In this document: positions 7,816 through 17,028 of the stretch, in pieces | Position numbering within the stretch: the first letter of the stretch is position 1 | How the letters are laid out: every line of letters starts with the position of its first letter | Source: JAHJQZ01 sp963676075 | GTDB taxonomy: Bacteria > Pseudomonadota > Alphaproteobacteria > Rhizobiales > Devosiaceae | Assembly: GCA_963676075.2 (NCBI GenBank) | Contig: CAXXNZ010000001.1 | Location: 367,759 to 431,758, forward strand | Direction of reading: 5' to 3' | DNA: 64,000 nucleotides | Program-made: the position numbers and the translations under genes | Notes under the pieces: generated by a model | Seen by the model: the letters and a program-made list of their open reading frames with translations, nothing else | The model's database searches: none | What the model was told of the DNA's origin: nothing

Positions 7816-9582
7816 ATGGGTATCTATGGCGCACTGGCGACAGCGGTGACCGGGCTGAAGGCTCAGTCCTTCGCGCTTGAAAACATCTCGGGCAACATCG
7901 CCAACTCGCAAACGACCGGCTACAAGCGGATCGAGACCGGTTTCATCGATCTCATTCCGGACGCGCCAGTCAGTCGCCAGACGCCGGGCGCCGTGATCGG
8001 CGGCTCGCGTGCCACCAATACGGTTGGCGGCGACATCAAGACCGCGTCCTCGGACACCTATATGGCGCTCAATGGCTCGGGCTTCTTCGTTGTCGAACAG
8101 AAGATCGGCCAGAACGACGGCAACGCCGTGTTCGGCGGCACCAGCTACTACACCCGTCGCGGCGATTTCGACGTCGACAGGGAAGGCTACCTGGTCAACG
8201 GTGCCGGCTACTACCTCAAGGGCCTGCCGATCAACCAGGCCACCGGCAATATCTCCGGCTCTGTCCCCGAAGTCATCAAGATCTCCAACTCGTTCCTGCC
8301 CGCCCAGCAGACGACCCGCGTTGATTACCAGCTCAACCTGCCGCAATTGCCCAAGACGGCGAGCTACGATCCCAACACGTTCAACAGCGAACTGATGGAC
8401 GCGGCGGACTTTGTCCCGGTTGCCGGGACCGACCTGCCGGCGACTGCGGAAGGCAATGCTTATACGGGGACGGATGCAACCCCCGGCCCGTTTGCCGATG
8501 GCCAGACGCTGACCTTCACGGTCAATGGTGCCTCGTACACATTCGGGTTCGATTCGAGCGGTGCAGCGGTCCCCGGAGCGGATTTCTCGATCGATACCGA
8601 CCTTGCGCCGACAGACACGATCGATGGCGTGCTCTCGGCCATTCAGACGCAGCTGCAGACCCAGAGCGGTTTCGGTTCGGCGACGGCAGCCATCAATGGT
8701 GCCGGTAATGTCGAATTCTCGCTCGGTACCGGTGACATGACCTCGTCAATGACGATCAGCGGGGGTGTCGCGACGACGCTCGGCGTCAACGGAAACTTCG
8801 ATCCCTTTGACGCGTCGATTGGCGTGCAGGTTCCGTCGGTGACCGGTGCGCAGTCCGATACCTTCATCTCGCAGTCGATCGCCGGCGGCGCCATCACGGT
8901 TTATGCCTCCAACGGCGCGCCTGTTAACGTTCAGGTCCGGTGGGCCAAGGTCGACAGCGCCGCGCGTGGTGGCGAAGACACATGGCGGCTCTACTACCTG
9001 ACCAATTCCAATGCCGCCGGCGGAGAGACCGCCTGGAAGCAGGTCGGCGGGGACTACAAATTCGCCGGCTCGGGTTCGCTGTCCCCCGACATCGCCTCGA
9101 CGACCGTGCCTAACCTGACGGTCAATGGCGTCAATATCGGCAACGTGACGCTGCTGCACAACACAGGCGGCGTAACCCAGTTTGCCGACCCCAACGGCAC
9201 CTCCAAGGTGACGGCGCTCAGCCAGAACGGCTATGCGGCCGGCGAGTTTGTGTCGGTGACCATCAATAATGACGGGCGCGTCGTTGCTTCCTACTCGAAC
9301 GGGCAGCAGGTCGAACTGGCGCAGGTGGTGACGGCGAACTTCAATGCTGCCAACTCGCTCAAGCGCCTGGATGGCGGCATCTTCGCGGCAACCTCGGAAT
9401 CGGGCGAGGCGATCCTCAACGACAGCGGCGGCATCGTTTCTGCCTCGCTGGAATCGTCCAATACCGACATCTCGGAGGAATTCACCAAGCTGATCGTGAC
9501 CCAGCAGGCCTATGCCGCCGGCACGCGCATCGTGTCGACCTCCGATTCAATGCTGAAAGAAGCATTGAACATGATCCGCTAG
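7816..9582 (+). CDS. flgE: flagellar hook protein FlgE
   Basis: FlgE polymerises into the flexible hook that joins rod and filament. The 588-residue protein begins with the rod/hook N-terminal signature (L-E-N-I-S-G-N-I-A-N-S-Q-T-T-G-Y-K-R). It ends with the C-terminal coiled D0 helix (Q-A-Y-A-A-G-T-R-I-V-S-T-S-D-S-M-L). It is longer than the ~400 residues of enterobacterial FlgE. The extra length is in the middle, including a module at about residues 228-326 that resembles the beta-rich repeats of the flagellins in this window. RBS: GGAG just before the ATG. The gene is led by a sigma-54 promoter and an upstream dyad and is probably expressed at the hook stage. flgK and flgL follow on the same strand. 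Confidence 0.95.
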   Translation: MGIYGALATAVTGLKAQSFALENISGNIANSQTTGYKRIETGFIDLIPDAPVSRQTPGAVIGGSRATNTVGGDIKTASSDTYMALNGSGFFVVEQKIGQNDGNAVFGGTSYYTRRGDFDVDREGYLVNGAGYYLKGLPINQATGNISGSVPEVIKISNSFLPAQQTTRVDYQLNLPQLPKTASYDPNTFNSELMDAADFVPVAGTDLPATAEGNAYTGTDATPGPFADGQTLTFTVNGASYTFGFDSSGAAVPGADFSIDTDLAPTDTIDGVLSAIQTQLQTQSGFGSATAAINGAGNVEFSLGTGDMTSSMTISGGVATTLGVNGNFDPFDASIGVQVPSVTGAQSDTFISQSIAGGAITVYASNGAPVNVQVRWAKVDSAARGGEDTWRLYYLTNSNAAGGETAWKQVGGDYKFAGSGSLSPDIASTTVPNLTVNGVNIGNVTLLHNTGGVTQFADPNGTSKVTALSQNGYAAGEFVSVTINNDGRVVASYSNGQQVELAQVVTANFNAANSLKRLDGGIFAATSESGEAILNDSGGIVSASLESSNTDISEEFTKLIVTQQAYAAGTRIVSTSDSMLKEALNMIR

Positions 9583-9835
9583 GCCCCGGCCTAGAAGCGT
9601 CCGGAGCCTTCGCGCTGACGGCTCCGGATGAAGGAACGACGGAACGGATCGATGGCCTGACGCCCTGATCCATTCCGGAAGCAGCCGATACCGGCCCGGT
9701 CGCGCAATTTTCGGGTCGGCGGCGAAGACAGCGATCCTCTGGTGCGGCTCGTGCCGCATGTGACGAGGACGCAAGAGAGCAGGCGGCCGTGGAGGTGATC
9801 TCCGGAACAGCGAAGCGGCGCCAGGAGTTGAGTGA

Positions 9836-11674
9836 ATGGGTCTAGGAGTTACCCTCAGCAATGCCTTGAGCGGCATGAGAACGACGCAGGACGGCCTCAC
9901 CGTTCTGTCTCGCAATGTCGCCAACGCGGGCAACGCCAACTACCACAAGCAGTCTCTTGTCACCAAGGACATGAATGGCGGCGGCGGGACCTATTCTGCC
10001 TATGTCAACATCGTCCGGGCCTTCACGGCCTCGCTCCAGCGCAATCATGTCAGTGAGCTTGGCGATACTGGTTTCGCCGATGTGCGCAACACGTTCCTGC
10101 AAAGGCTAGAGACGGCGTTCGGCAAGCCCGGCGATCCCAACTCACTCGATACGGCGCTGCAGAACTTCACCTCGTCACTCGAAAAGCTCACCGTCAGCCC
10201 CGAGGATTATTCGACCCGTGCCCTGACGCTCGACGCCGCCCAGACCCTGGCGCAGCGGTTCAATTCGCTGTCCGGCACCATCCAGGACCTGAGACGGGAA
10301 ACCGAGACCCAGATCGGCGCCGAGGTCAACACGCTCAACCAGTCGCTTCTGACCTTGCAGTCGATCAACAACCGACTGTCGGACAAGACGCTCGATCAGT
10401 CTTCGCGGCTCAGCGTGCTCGACGAGCGTGACCGGTTGGTGACGAAAATCAGCGAGATCGTCGACACGCAAGTCACCTATCGTGCCGATGACACGGTGGC
10501 GCTAATGACACGATCGGGGCTCGGTCTGCTCGATCAGGGCGCGACCACGTTTTCGTTCGAGCCGGCCGGAAGCCTATCGGCCAATTCGCTCTACGACATC
10601 AATGATGCGAACAATGGCGTGGGCGTTTTGACCGCTTACACGCCGTCCGGCCTGAAGCTCGATGTGGTCGACCAGAAGCTGGTGCAGTCCGGACGCCTTG
10701 CCGGGCTGATCAACATGCGCGACGTGACGCTGCCGCAGGCACAGGCGCAGCTCGACACGATCGCTGCCGGCATTACCCAGGCGCTCAACACCAACGTCAA
10801 TACCGTCAGTCGTGACGACACGATCAACGGTGTCGATCTCGACTTGTCGAACATGGAGTCGGGCGATGCCCTGGCCTTCAGTTTCAACCAGTCGGGCCAG
10901 AAGCACGAGTATCGCGTCGTCAATGTTCAGGACAATTCGAAGCTGCCGATGAACTATGTCAACGCCGATGGCGAGCGCGTCATCGGGGTCAACATTACTT
11001 CGGGCGGAGCGGCGGCGGTTGCCGCAGCTCTTCAGTCGGCGATCGGACCGGGCCTGACCTTTTCCGCCAATAGCGCAACGAGCTTGCGCATCGCCGATGA
11101 CAATGGTGTCAACACGCTGGTCACGTTCGGAGAGACGCGCAAGGTCGCTTCCGGCCCGCAGGATGGCACCAGCGCCATCAATCTGTTTACCGACGCACAG
11201 AGCACGTTCACCAACTCCTTCGACGGCACGCCACAGATCCGGGGCTATGCGTCGCGCATCGCCGTTGGAGTGGATTTCATGAACGATAACAGGCTTCTGG
11301 TTCAAACCACGCCGACCGGTTCGCTTGGCGACGCGACGCGCGCCAGCTATCTGCTTAATCGCATGGACAATGCCAACTTCACTTCCGACAACCGTCTGAT
11401 GCCAGAGCTTGGGAACTATTCGCTGTCCGGCTCAGTCGCGGGTCTGGTGACCCAGGTGATCAACTACCAGGGCGACCAGATCCAGGGCGCCAAGAATGCG
11501 CTCGACACCCAGATGGTGGCGCTCGATGCCGTCGAACAGCGCATGAGCGAGGAGTATGGCGTCGATGTCGATGAGGAAATGGCCCGGCTCATGGAGTTGC
11601 AGAACTCCTACGCCGCAAGTGCGCGAGTGGTCTCGGTCGCGCAGGAACTGATCAACTCGCTGCTCCAGATCTAG
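9836..11674 (+). CDS. flgK: flagellar hook-associated protein 1 FlgK
   Basis: FlgK is the first hook-filament junction protein, capping the hook before filament assembly. The 612-residue protein has the FlgK N-terminus (L-S-N-A-L-S-G-M-R-T-T-Q-D-G-L) with the rod-type N-V-A-N-A-G-N-A-N-Y-H-K signature. Its C-terminus is E-E-M-A-R-L-M-E-L-Q-N-S-Y-A-A-S-A-R-V, the helical D0/D1 return. Length is close to other alphaproteobacterial FlgK. AGGAG precedes ATG 9836. The 250-bp gap after flgE contains a GC-rich inverted repeat but no clear sigma-54 motif, so transcription may continue from flgE. flgL starts 11 bp after the stop. Confidence 0.94.
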   Translation: MGLGVTLSNALSGMRTTQDGLTVLSRNVANAGNANYHKQSLVTKDMNGGGGTYSAYVNIVRAFTASLQRNHVSELGDTGFADVRNTFLQRLETAFGKPGDPNSLDTALQNFTSSLEKLTVSPEDYSTRALTLDAAQTLAQRFNSLSGTIQDLRRETETQIGAEVNTLNQSLLTLQSINNRLSDKTLDQSSRLSVLDERDRLVTKISEIVDTQVTYRADDTVALMTRSGLGLLDQGATTFSFEPAGSLSANSLYDINDANNGVGVLTAYTPSGLKLDVVDQKLVQSGRLAGLINMRDVTLPQAQAQLDTIAAGITQALNTNVNTVSRDDTINGVDLDLSNMESGDALAFSFNQSGQKHEYRVVNVQDNSKLPMNYVNADGERVIGVNITSGGAAAVAAALQSAIGPGLTFSANSATSLRIADDNGVNTLVTFGETRKVASGPQDGTSAINLFTDAQSTFTNSFDGTPQIRGYASRIAVGVDFMNDNRLLVQTTPTGSLGDATRASYLLNRMDNANFTSDNRLMPELGNYSLSGSVAGLVTQVINYQGDQIQGAKNALDTQMVALDAVEQRMSEEYGVDVDEEMARLMELQNSYAASARVVSVAQELINSLLQI

Positions 11675-11684
11675 GATTACGAGT

Positions 11685-13574
11685 ATGAAGATAACAAATT
11701 CGCTGTTCCCGATCGGTGGTGCCTACCCATACGTCAAGAAGCTCAACGAGTCGCTGCAGCAACTTCAGGTGCAACTTGCCACCCAGGAGAAGGCGCAAAC
11801 GCTCAGTCAACTCGGATCGAACCGTGTCTACGATCTGACGCTCAGGTCGCGCCTGTCGCGCCTGGATGCCTTCAGGGCCAACATCGATACCGCGACCCTT
11901 CGGCTCGACTTCCTGGACAACTCCATGACGCGGCTCGCCGAGATCCAGTCGGATTCGCGCGGCAGCCTGAGTGCCAGCGGTGTGGGCGAAGACGGCATCG
12001 AGATCGCCTCGGCCAGCGAGATCGCCTACAATCGGCTCGACGAGATCATGGCCATTCTCAATGGCGATCTCAATGGCCGCTACATGTTCGCCGGCAACCG
12101 GACGGATTCCGAGCCGGTGGTCAACGCTAAAATCCTCATCGATGGCGACAGCTCGCGGGCAGGGCTCAAGACCATGATTTCGGAGCGCAAACGCGCTGAT
12201 GCCGGCGGACTGGCCGCTTATGGCGACGCCGCCAATGGCATCGGCCGACTGGTCGTCGACAGGACGGCGGTGACCTCGACGGCCGTTACGGATACGGTGA
12301 CGCTGTCCGACTCCGTCAATCCGGGCGACCCGACAATCGCTAGCGTCTCGACCAACGCCAATGATGTGGGCGGTTCCGGTGCTGTGACGATCACGCCGGC
12401 TGGCGGTGCTCCCGCGCCTGCGAACGTGCAGTTCACCGGGGCTCCAAACCCTGGCGAGACGGTGACGGTGCGGATGCAGTATGCGAATTCGACGGCCGAC
12501 TTCGTCTTTACGGCCGTCACGGCCGATCCCCCTGGCCTTGGCGAATTTACGATCGGTGGAACGCCCGATGAGAACGCAGCCAATCTTCAGGCTGCGGTCG
12601 ACAAGATGTTCCATCCCTCTTCGGTGACACTGGCCGAAGATGGCGATCACTCGTTCGGCATCAAGCTCGACGGCGCGACCACGGATTCGCTCGGCATTTC
12701 GATCGCCGAGCAGACGACGGCGCAGCCGCATGTCCTGCAGATGACCGTCGATGCTCAGCCTTCCGAGGGCCAGAAGGTCAAGATCTCCTATACGCTGCCG
12801 GACGGATCCAAAAGTTCGTTCGAGCTTGTGGCGACGCATTCGAGTCCGCCAGCACGCGGTGAGTTCGAGATTGGCGCCGACACCGATACGACGGCGGCCA
12901 ATATCGGTTCAGCCATTACCACCCAGCTCGATTATGTGCGCCAGACCGACCTTGCCGCCGCCTCGGCGAACAAGGCCACCGAAGAGTTCATCACCACCGA
13001 CGGTTCGCCGCCCAAGCGCGTGGATGGCCCGCCGTTCGACAGCGCAACCCAGCAAATCGACGGCACGCTCGCCAATGGCAAGGACACCGTGGTCTGGTAC
13101 TCCGGCGAAACCGCAGCCGGTAATGCGGCGCGCCAGACAGCCGGCGCACGGGTCGATGAAAGCACGACGGCCTATTTCGGCGTCCTCGGCAACGAAGCGG
13201 GCATTGTCGACCTGATCAGGGCCAATGCCGTTATTGCGGCTGAGACCTTTTCGGCTGAAGAGGTCGGTGGCGCGGACCGCTATCAGGCGACGGCAAGTCG
13301 CCAGGTGGCGCGGATTGCCGCCGCAAACAACGGCCGCAGCGGTTCCATCAGCGTCATTTCGCTCGAACTCGGGCTGAGCCGGGCCAAGGTCGGTTCAGCT
13401 GCCGAAAGGCATGCCGCCTATGGCGGCCAGCTTGAAACCATGCTGTCGAGCATTGAAAGCGTCGATGTCAACGAAGTGGCCATGCAGCTTCTGGCCGTTC
13501 GTACAAACCTTGAGGCCAGCTATCAGACCATGTCGCGCCTGAGCCAGCTGAGCCTGGTCAACTACCTGCCATAG
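11685..13574 (+). CDS. flgL: flagellar hook-associated protein 3 FlgL, enlarged
   Basis: FlgL links FlgK to the first flagellin. The helical N-terminus (S-L-Q-Q-L-Q-V-Q-L-A-T-Q-E-K), the R-S-R-L-S-R-L-D-A-F-R-A-N motif and the C-terminal helix (L-A-V-R-T-N-L-E-A-S-Y-Q-T-M-S-R-L) identify it. At 629 residues it is well above the usual 300-400. The excess is a central insert containing two related beta-rich units, about residues 243-308 and 348-417. Both have the pattern G-E/Q-x-V-x-V/I-x-x, then an aromatic valine strand, then G-E-F-x-I-G, then N-x-x-A. It is 11 bp downstream of flgK and shares its transcript, which ends at a strong hairpin after the stop. Confidence 0.9.
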   Translation: MKITNSLFPIGGAYPYVKKLNESLQQLQVQLATQEKAQTLSQLGSNRVYDLTLRSRLSRLDAFRANIDTATLRLDFLDNSMTRLAEIQSDSRGSLSASGVGEDGIEIASASEIAYNRLDEIMAILNGDLNGRYMFAGNRTDSEPVVNAKILIDGDSSRAGLKTMISERKRADAGGLAAYGDAANGIGRLVVDRTAVTSTAVTDTVTLSDSVNPGDPTIASVSTNANDVGGSGAVTITPAGGAPAPANVQFTGAPNPGETVTVRMQYANSTADFVFTAVTADPPGLGEFTIGGTPDENAANLQAAVDKMFHPSSVTLAEDGDHSFGIKLDGATTDSLGISIAEQTTAQPHVLQMTVDAQPSEGQKVKISYTLPDGSKSSFELVATHSSPPARGEFEIGADTDTTAANIGSAITTQLDYVRQTDLAAASANKATEEFITTDGSPPKRVDGPPFDSATQQIDGTLANGKDTVVWYSGETAAGNAARQTAGARVDESTTAYFGVLGNEAGIVDLIRANAVIAAETFSAEEVGGADRYQATASRQVARIAAANNGRSGSISVISLELGLSRAKVGSAAERHAAYGGQLETMLSSIESVDVNEVAMQLLAVRTNLEASYQTMSRLSQLSLVNYLP

Positions 13575-13602
13575 GGCAGGGCACTGGACGATAGCGAAAA
13601 AG

Positions 13603-13628
13603 AAAAAGGCCCGCATCGCGGGCCTTTT
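13603..13628. terminator. bidirectional terminator between flgL and flaF
   Basis: AAAAAGGCCCGC / GCGGGCCTTTTT form a stem with a short loop and have A/T tracts on both sides. It can therefore stop flgL transcription from the left and flaF transcription from the right. Confidence 0.8.
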
Positions 13629-13647
13629 TGCTGCCGTGAGGCGAATT

Positions 13648-14031
13648 CTATTGGTCGTCCCGTGGCGCCATGGCACGAAGCCCAGCTGCCAGCTCACGAT
13701 TGATGTTGATCAGCACATCGAGCTTTTTGGGCTCCGGACTCGTCAGCAGTTCGCGCTGGTGGTTCATGATGAAGATGCCGAGATTGGCAACGTTCTCGCG
13801 TATCGGCGCCGGAAGCGGGTTATCGTCGCGCGTAACCGAGGTCATGAACACCGTCCACAGGCGACGGTTGAACATCATGGCCGAGCTGAGATCGGACCGG
13901 GCTTCTTCCCAATTGTCGCGAATGCGCTGGAAATTAACCGCTGATTTGGACAGCAGGGTGGACTCGAGCTGACGCGGAGATGCGGTCTGCTTTGCGACCT
14001 TGCTGTAGGCGTTAACTGCTTGATTTGGCAT
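13648..14031 (-). CDS. flaF: flagellar biosynthesis regulator FlaF
   Basis: FlaF is an alphaproteobacterial protein needed for flagellin production and secretion, acting opposite FlbT. The 127-residue protein shows family features: N-A-Y-S-K-V-A near the start, R-D-N-W-E-E-A-R in the middle, and N-R-R-L-W-T-V-F followed by L-P-x-P-I-R-E-N-V-A-N-L-G-I-F-I. ATG 14031 (MPNQAVNAY) is chosen; it lies inside the end of flbT (20-bp overlap), implying translational coupling. The run flagellin-flbT-flaF is on one strand, and its transcript ends at the shared hairpin with flgL. Confidence 0.93.
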   Translation of the reverse strand: MPNQAVNAYSKVAKQTASPRQLESTLLSKSAVNFQRIRDNWEEARSDLSSAMMFNRRLWTVFMTSVTRDDNPLPAPIRENVANLGIFIMNHQRELLTSPEPKKLDVLININRELAAGLRAMAPRDDQ

Positions 14032-14407
14032 TCGCCAAAAGCCCCTCTTCGTAGCGGACAAGATTTCCCGCGGCCTTAAGAGCCTTATAAAGAACGCCGG
14101 TTAATATGGCGTTATTGATTTCGTCGACGTAGCCAGCCATTGACGGGGCGGCTTCCAGTATCTCATTGACAAGATTGAAGTAATTTTCCTGGTGGCCGGT
14201 CACGTCGTCGTCCAGGTACATCAGCTGGACGGCTAGATAAATGCGTTTTGCAGGAGAATCTGCCGTTTCTGCGGTCAGAATGTCCTTCTGGCGGAGGATC
14301 GGGGCCTTGCCATCGATGAACAAGCGTGCGCGCTGATCCGAATTGGTGACAACGCAGTTGCCGATGATCAGTTTTTCGCCCGGCTTGAGTTCGACCTTGA
14401 GCGACAT
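14012..14407 (-). CDS. flbT: flagellin mRNA regulator FlbT
   Basis: FlbT binds the 5' region of flagellin mRNA in Caulobacter and lowers its stability or translation until the hook is complete. The 131-residue protein carries the family pattern K-P-G-E-K-L-I-I-G-N-C-V-V, D-I-L-T-A-E-T-A-D-S-P-A-K-R-I-Y-L-A-V-Q-L-M-Y and N-E-I-L-E-A-A-P. It lies between the first flagellin (148 bp upstream) and flaF (overlapping). This is a typical setting for a post-transcriptional flagellin checkpoint. Confidence 0.95.
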   Translation of the reverse strand: MSLKVELKPGEKLIIGNCVVTNSDQRARLFIDGKAPILRQKDILTAETADSPAKRIYLAVQLMYLDDDVTGHQENYFNLVNEILEAAPSMAGYVDEINNAILTGVLYKALKAAGNLVRYEEGLLANAKSSS

Positions 14408-14555
14408 TGTCTTGCCTTTGCGTTTCCGTTCCCGCGTCAGTCCGAACGCGGCTTTTGCTGAAAACCGGTACCTGAAGAAGGAACCGAAAACATATCATTC
14501 CCAAGTAAACAAAAAAGCCAAGACCTGACTGTAATTCCTTTTGCCGATTGTCAGA

Positions 14556-16847
14556 TCAGAAAAGCCGCAACACGTTCTGGTCAGCTTGCGATGCTAGCGA
14601 CAAGGCCGTCGAACTCAGCTGCTGGCGGGTCTGAAGCGCGAGCAGGTTGGCCGCCTCCTCGTTGGTGTCCGCCAAGGTCAGGTTCGACGCGCCGGTCTCC
14701 AGCGTGTTGATCATGTGCTTGGTGAACTCCTGGCGGTTCTGAACCACCGACAGATTGGAGCCGAAGGCGGACGCCTGTGACCTGACGGAACGCAGCGCGG
14801 CTTTGACATCCACGATGAAGTTCTCGATCGCGGTGTCGCTGTCGAGGTCGGCCGGGGTCATGGAGGTCCTGACGCCGAGATTGGCCGAGTTGATGGCGTT
14901 ACCGTCCTTGGTCTGGATGTCGATTTCGGACGTGCTGGTTTCGTTGAAGGTGATCTTCAGCTTGTCGCCACGCAGCAGATTGACGCCGTTGTACGATGCG
15001 TCGTCCGAGAATTTGTCGAGCTGATCGATCAGTGTGTTGTACTGAGCTGACAGATCGGCGCGAACAGTATTGCCACCAATCGTTGCCGTTCCGGAGCTGC
15101 CGTCAATGCTGGCCGAGGTCGCATTGTAGCCGGTAATGGTCAGTTCTGACGTCGACAGGTTCTCGATGCGCAGCTTGCCGTTGTCGATGGACGCGCGGAC
15201 GGCAGTCTTGAGATTGGGGTCGTTGTTGATGGCGTTGACCAGCTGGTCGACGGTGCGCAGGGCAGCGCCACCGGTCGCGGCGCCGGTAGTGCCGGAACCA
15301 TCGGTGATGCCGCTGGTGTTGGTGACCCCGGTTGCCGTGGTGTTGGCGATGGACACGGACGAATTCGTGCCTGTGGTATCGGACCTCAGGGTGATGGTGC
15401 CGGCGTTGTTGATAGCGGTCAGGCCGGTGGTCAGACTGTTGATGACCGTGGCCAGTTCGTCGGCATCGTCAATGACGCTGTCGCCGCCGGTCGCGCTGGC
15501 AACTGCGGCTGCATCGATCGTGATGTTCTGGACCGTGCCACCGTCAACGGTCACGTCGAAAGTCAGCGTTGGAGTCGTGCCAGCGATACCGACCGTGCCA
15601 GCAGTCACGGAACCTCCGGCGAAGCCGGTGAAGCTGTCCGCAACGGCGCCGCCGCCATCGTCGTCGAAAGTCACGCCATTGACGTCGACATTCGACGATG
15701 CGCCGGTGCTGTCCGAGGTCAGGACCAGGTTTGTTCCGGAACCGTCAGCCGACGCACCACTCAACTTGGAGTTGATGACCGTGGCCAGATCGGAAAGCGA
15801 GCCGATGGTCAGGCTGCCAAGTTCGGCATTCACTTCCGAAGCGTTGAACGTCAGGACCTGGTTCACGCCGTCGACATCGAGATCGATGCGCAGGACGTCG
15901 CCGGCAACACCTGTGTCTGTGTTGTCAGCGAGGCCGGATGTGTTGGTCAGAGTGTTGGCGCCACCGTTTTCAACAACGCCAACACCAGAAAGGGAGACCG
16001 TTGAGCCGGTCCCGGTGCTCAGCGATGAGATGGTGATATTGCCGCCAGAACCGTCGATCGTCAGATCGTTGCCGGCGCCCGTCGTGTAGGTGCCTTCGGT
16101 GTTCACGACATAGTTCATTACGGTTGCCAACTCGGTCGAGTTCGAGATGGTATTGCCGCCAAGGCCCGCTGCAGTGATCGCACTCGAGTCGATCGTGTAG
16201 TTGACAACGCCGCTGCCATCGATGTTCAGCGAGAAGTTCAACTGGTCGCCGGCATCATCGAATGTCAGGGTCGATCCGAAGGCTGTCTGAAGGCTTGCAG
16301 ACGTCGCGTCGGTGAACGTTTTCGAGCTGAAAGAACCCGAAGCCGCTACGCCACCGGACGTCGCGGTGGTGGCGGTGAAGTCCATCGCCGAACCGAAGGT
16401 AATGTCATTCGTGCCGGCCGTCGGAGAGGTCGTGCCCGAGCCGAGCGCCACGCTGATGGGCGTTGATCCGACCGCACCGCCGGAGAACGAGATATTTCCC
16501 GTCGCCGAGGGGCTGATGGTGTACGAGGCCGCCTTGAAGGACTTGTCCTGGCGTGCCTGGGTCAATGTCGACACCATCGACTCGAGGTTCTTTGTGATGG
16601 CGGTCAGGCCGTTGTCCGCCGCTTCGATGGTCTGGATGCCATTGCTCATGGCATCGAGCAGCGCGTTCATGTCGGCTGATCGGCTGTTCAGCGACGCCGC
16701 CGTGAAGAAATTGGTTGGATTGTCGAGTGCAGAATTGACCCGAAGTCCGCTGGCCAAACGTTCCTGGGTTATGCCCAGTTGCGTCGCCGTCTTCTGAAGA
16801 TTGAGGAGATTTGCGCGAACCGCCTTCGACAGGGTGACATCAGACAT
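14556..16847 (-). CDS. large flagellin, copy 1
   Basis: This 763-residue flagellin has the conserved N-terminal coiled segment (L-L-N-L-Q-K-T-A-T-Q-L-G, R-V-N-S-A-L-D-N-P-T-N-F-F-T-A) and C-terminal segment (L-L-A-L-Q-T-R-Q-Q-L-S-S-T-A-L-S-L-A). Typical alphaproteobacterial flagellins are about half this size. The additional sequence is a surface-exposed centre of several degenerate beta-rich modules of the pattern D-G-x-x-x-x-x-x-I-D/N, D-E/D-L-A-T-V-I-N-S, T-L-R-S-D-T-T-G. These resemble the flagellin hook-IN motif. ATG 16847 (MSDVTLSKAV) follows an AAGGA ribosome binding site and aligns with the two paralogs. It is separated from them by its own intergenic region and differs strongly in the centre. 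Confidence 0.93.
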   Translation of the reverse strand: MSDVTLSKAVRANLLNLQKTATQLGITQERLASGLRVNSALDNPTNFFTAASLNSRSADMNALLDAMSNGIQTIEAADNGLTAITKNLESMVSTLTQARQDKSFKAASYTISPSATGNISFSGGAVGSTPISVALGSGTTSPTAGTNDITFGSAMDFTATTATSGGVAASGSFSSKTFTDATSASLQTAFGSTLTFDDAGDQLNFSLNIDGSGVVNYTIDSSAITAAGLGGNTISNSTELATVMNYVVNTEGTYTTGAGNDLTIDGSGGNITISSLSTGTGSTVSLSGVGVVENGGANTLTNTSGLADNTDTGVAGDVLRIDLDVDGVNQVLTFNASEVNAELGSLTIGSLSDLATVINSKLSGASADGSGTNLVLTSDSTGASSNVDVNGVTFDDDGGGAVADSFTGFAGGSVTAGTVGIAGTTPTLTFDVTVDGGTVQNITIDAAAVASATGGDSVIDDADELATVINSLTTGLTAINNAGTITLRSDTTGTNSSVSIANTTATGVTNTSGITDGSGTTGAATGGAALRTVDQLVNAINNDPNLKTAVRASIDNGKLRIENLSTSELTITGYNATSASIDGSSGTATIGGNTVRADLSAQYNTLIDQLDKFSDDASYNGVNLLRGDKLKITFNETSTSEIDIQTKDGNAINSANLGVRTSMTPADLDSDTAIENFIVDVKAALRSVRSQASAFGSNLSVVQNRQEFTKHMINTLETGASNLTLADTNEEAANLLALQTRQQLSSTALSLASQADQNVLRLF

Positions 16848-16981
16848 CCGACTTGATCCTTCCGACAATTCCAACGCCACAGGCGTGAATTAGGATTCTG
16901 GTAATAAAATTTGAGACCAGATTCGCTGGAATTGGGGAAGGGGATGTGTGTCGGGGATCGAGTTCCCCCCAGAAAACAAAG

Positions 16982-17008
16982 AAAAGGCGGGCACGAGGCC
17001 CGCCTTTT
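16982..17008 (-). terminator. terminator of flagellin 2
   Basis: AAAAGGCGGGC / GCCCGCCTTTT form an 11-bp stem with a 5-base loop, 21 bp past the flagellin stop. It is repeated exactly at 19785-19811. Confidence 0.85.
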
Positions 17009-17028
17009 CGCATGCTTTGCAGAAGATA

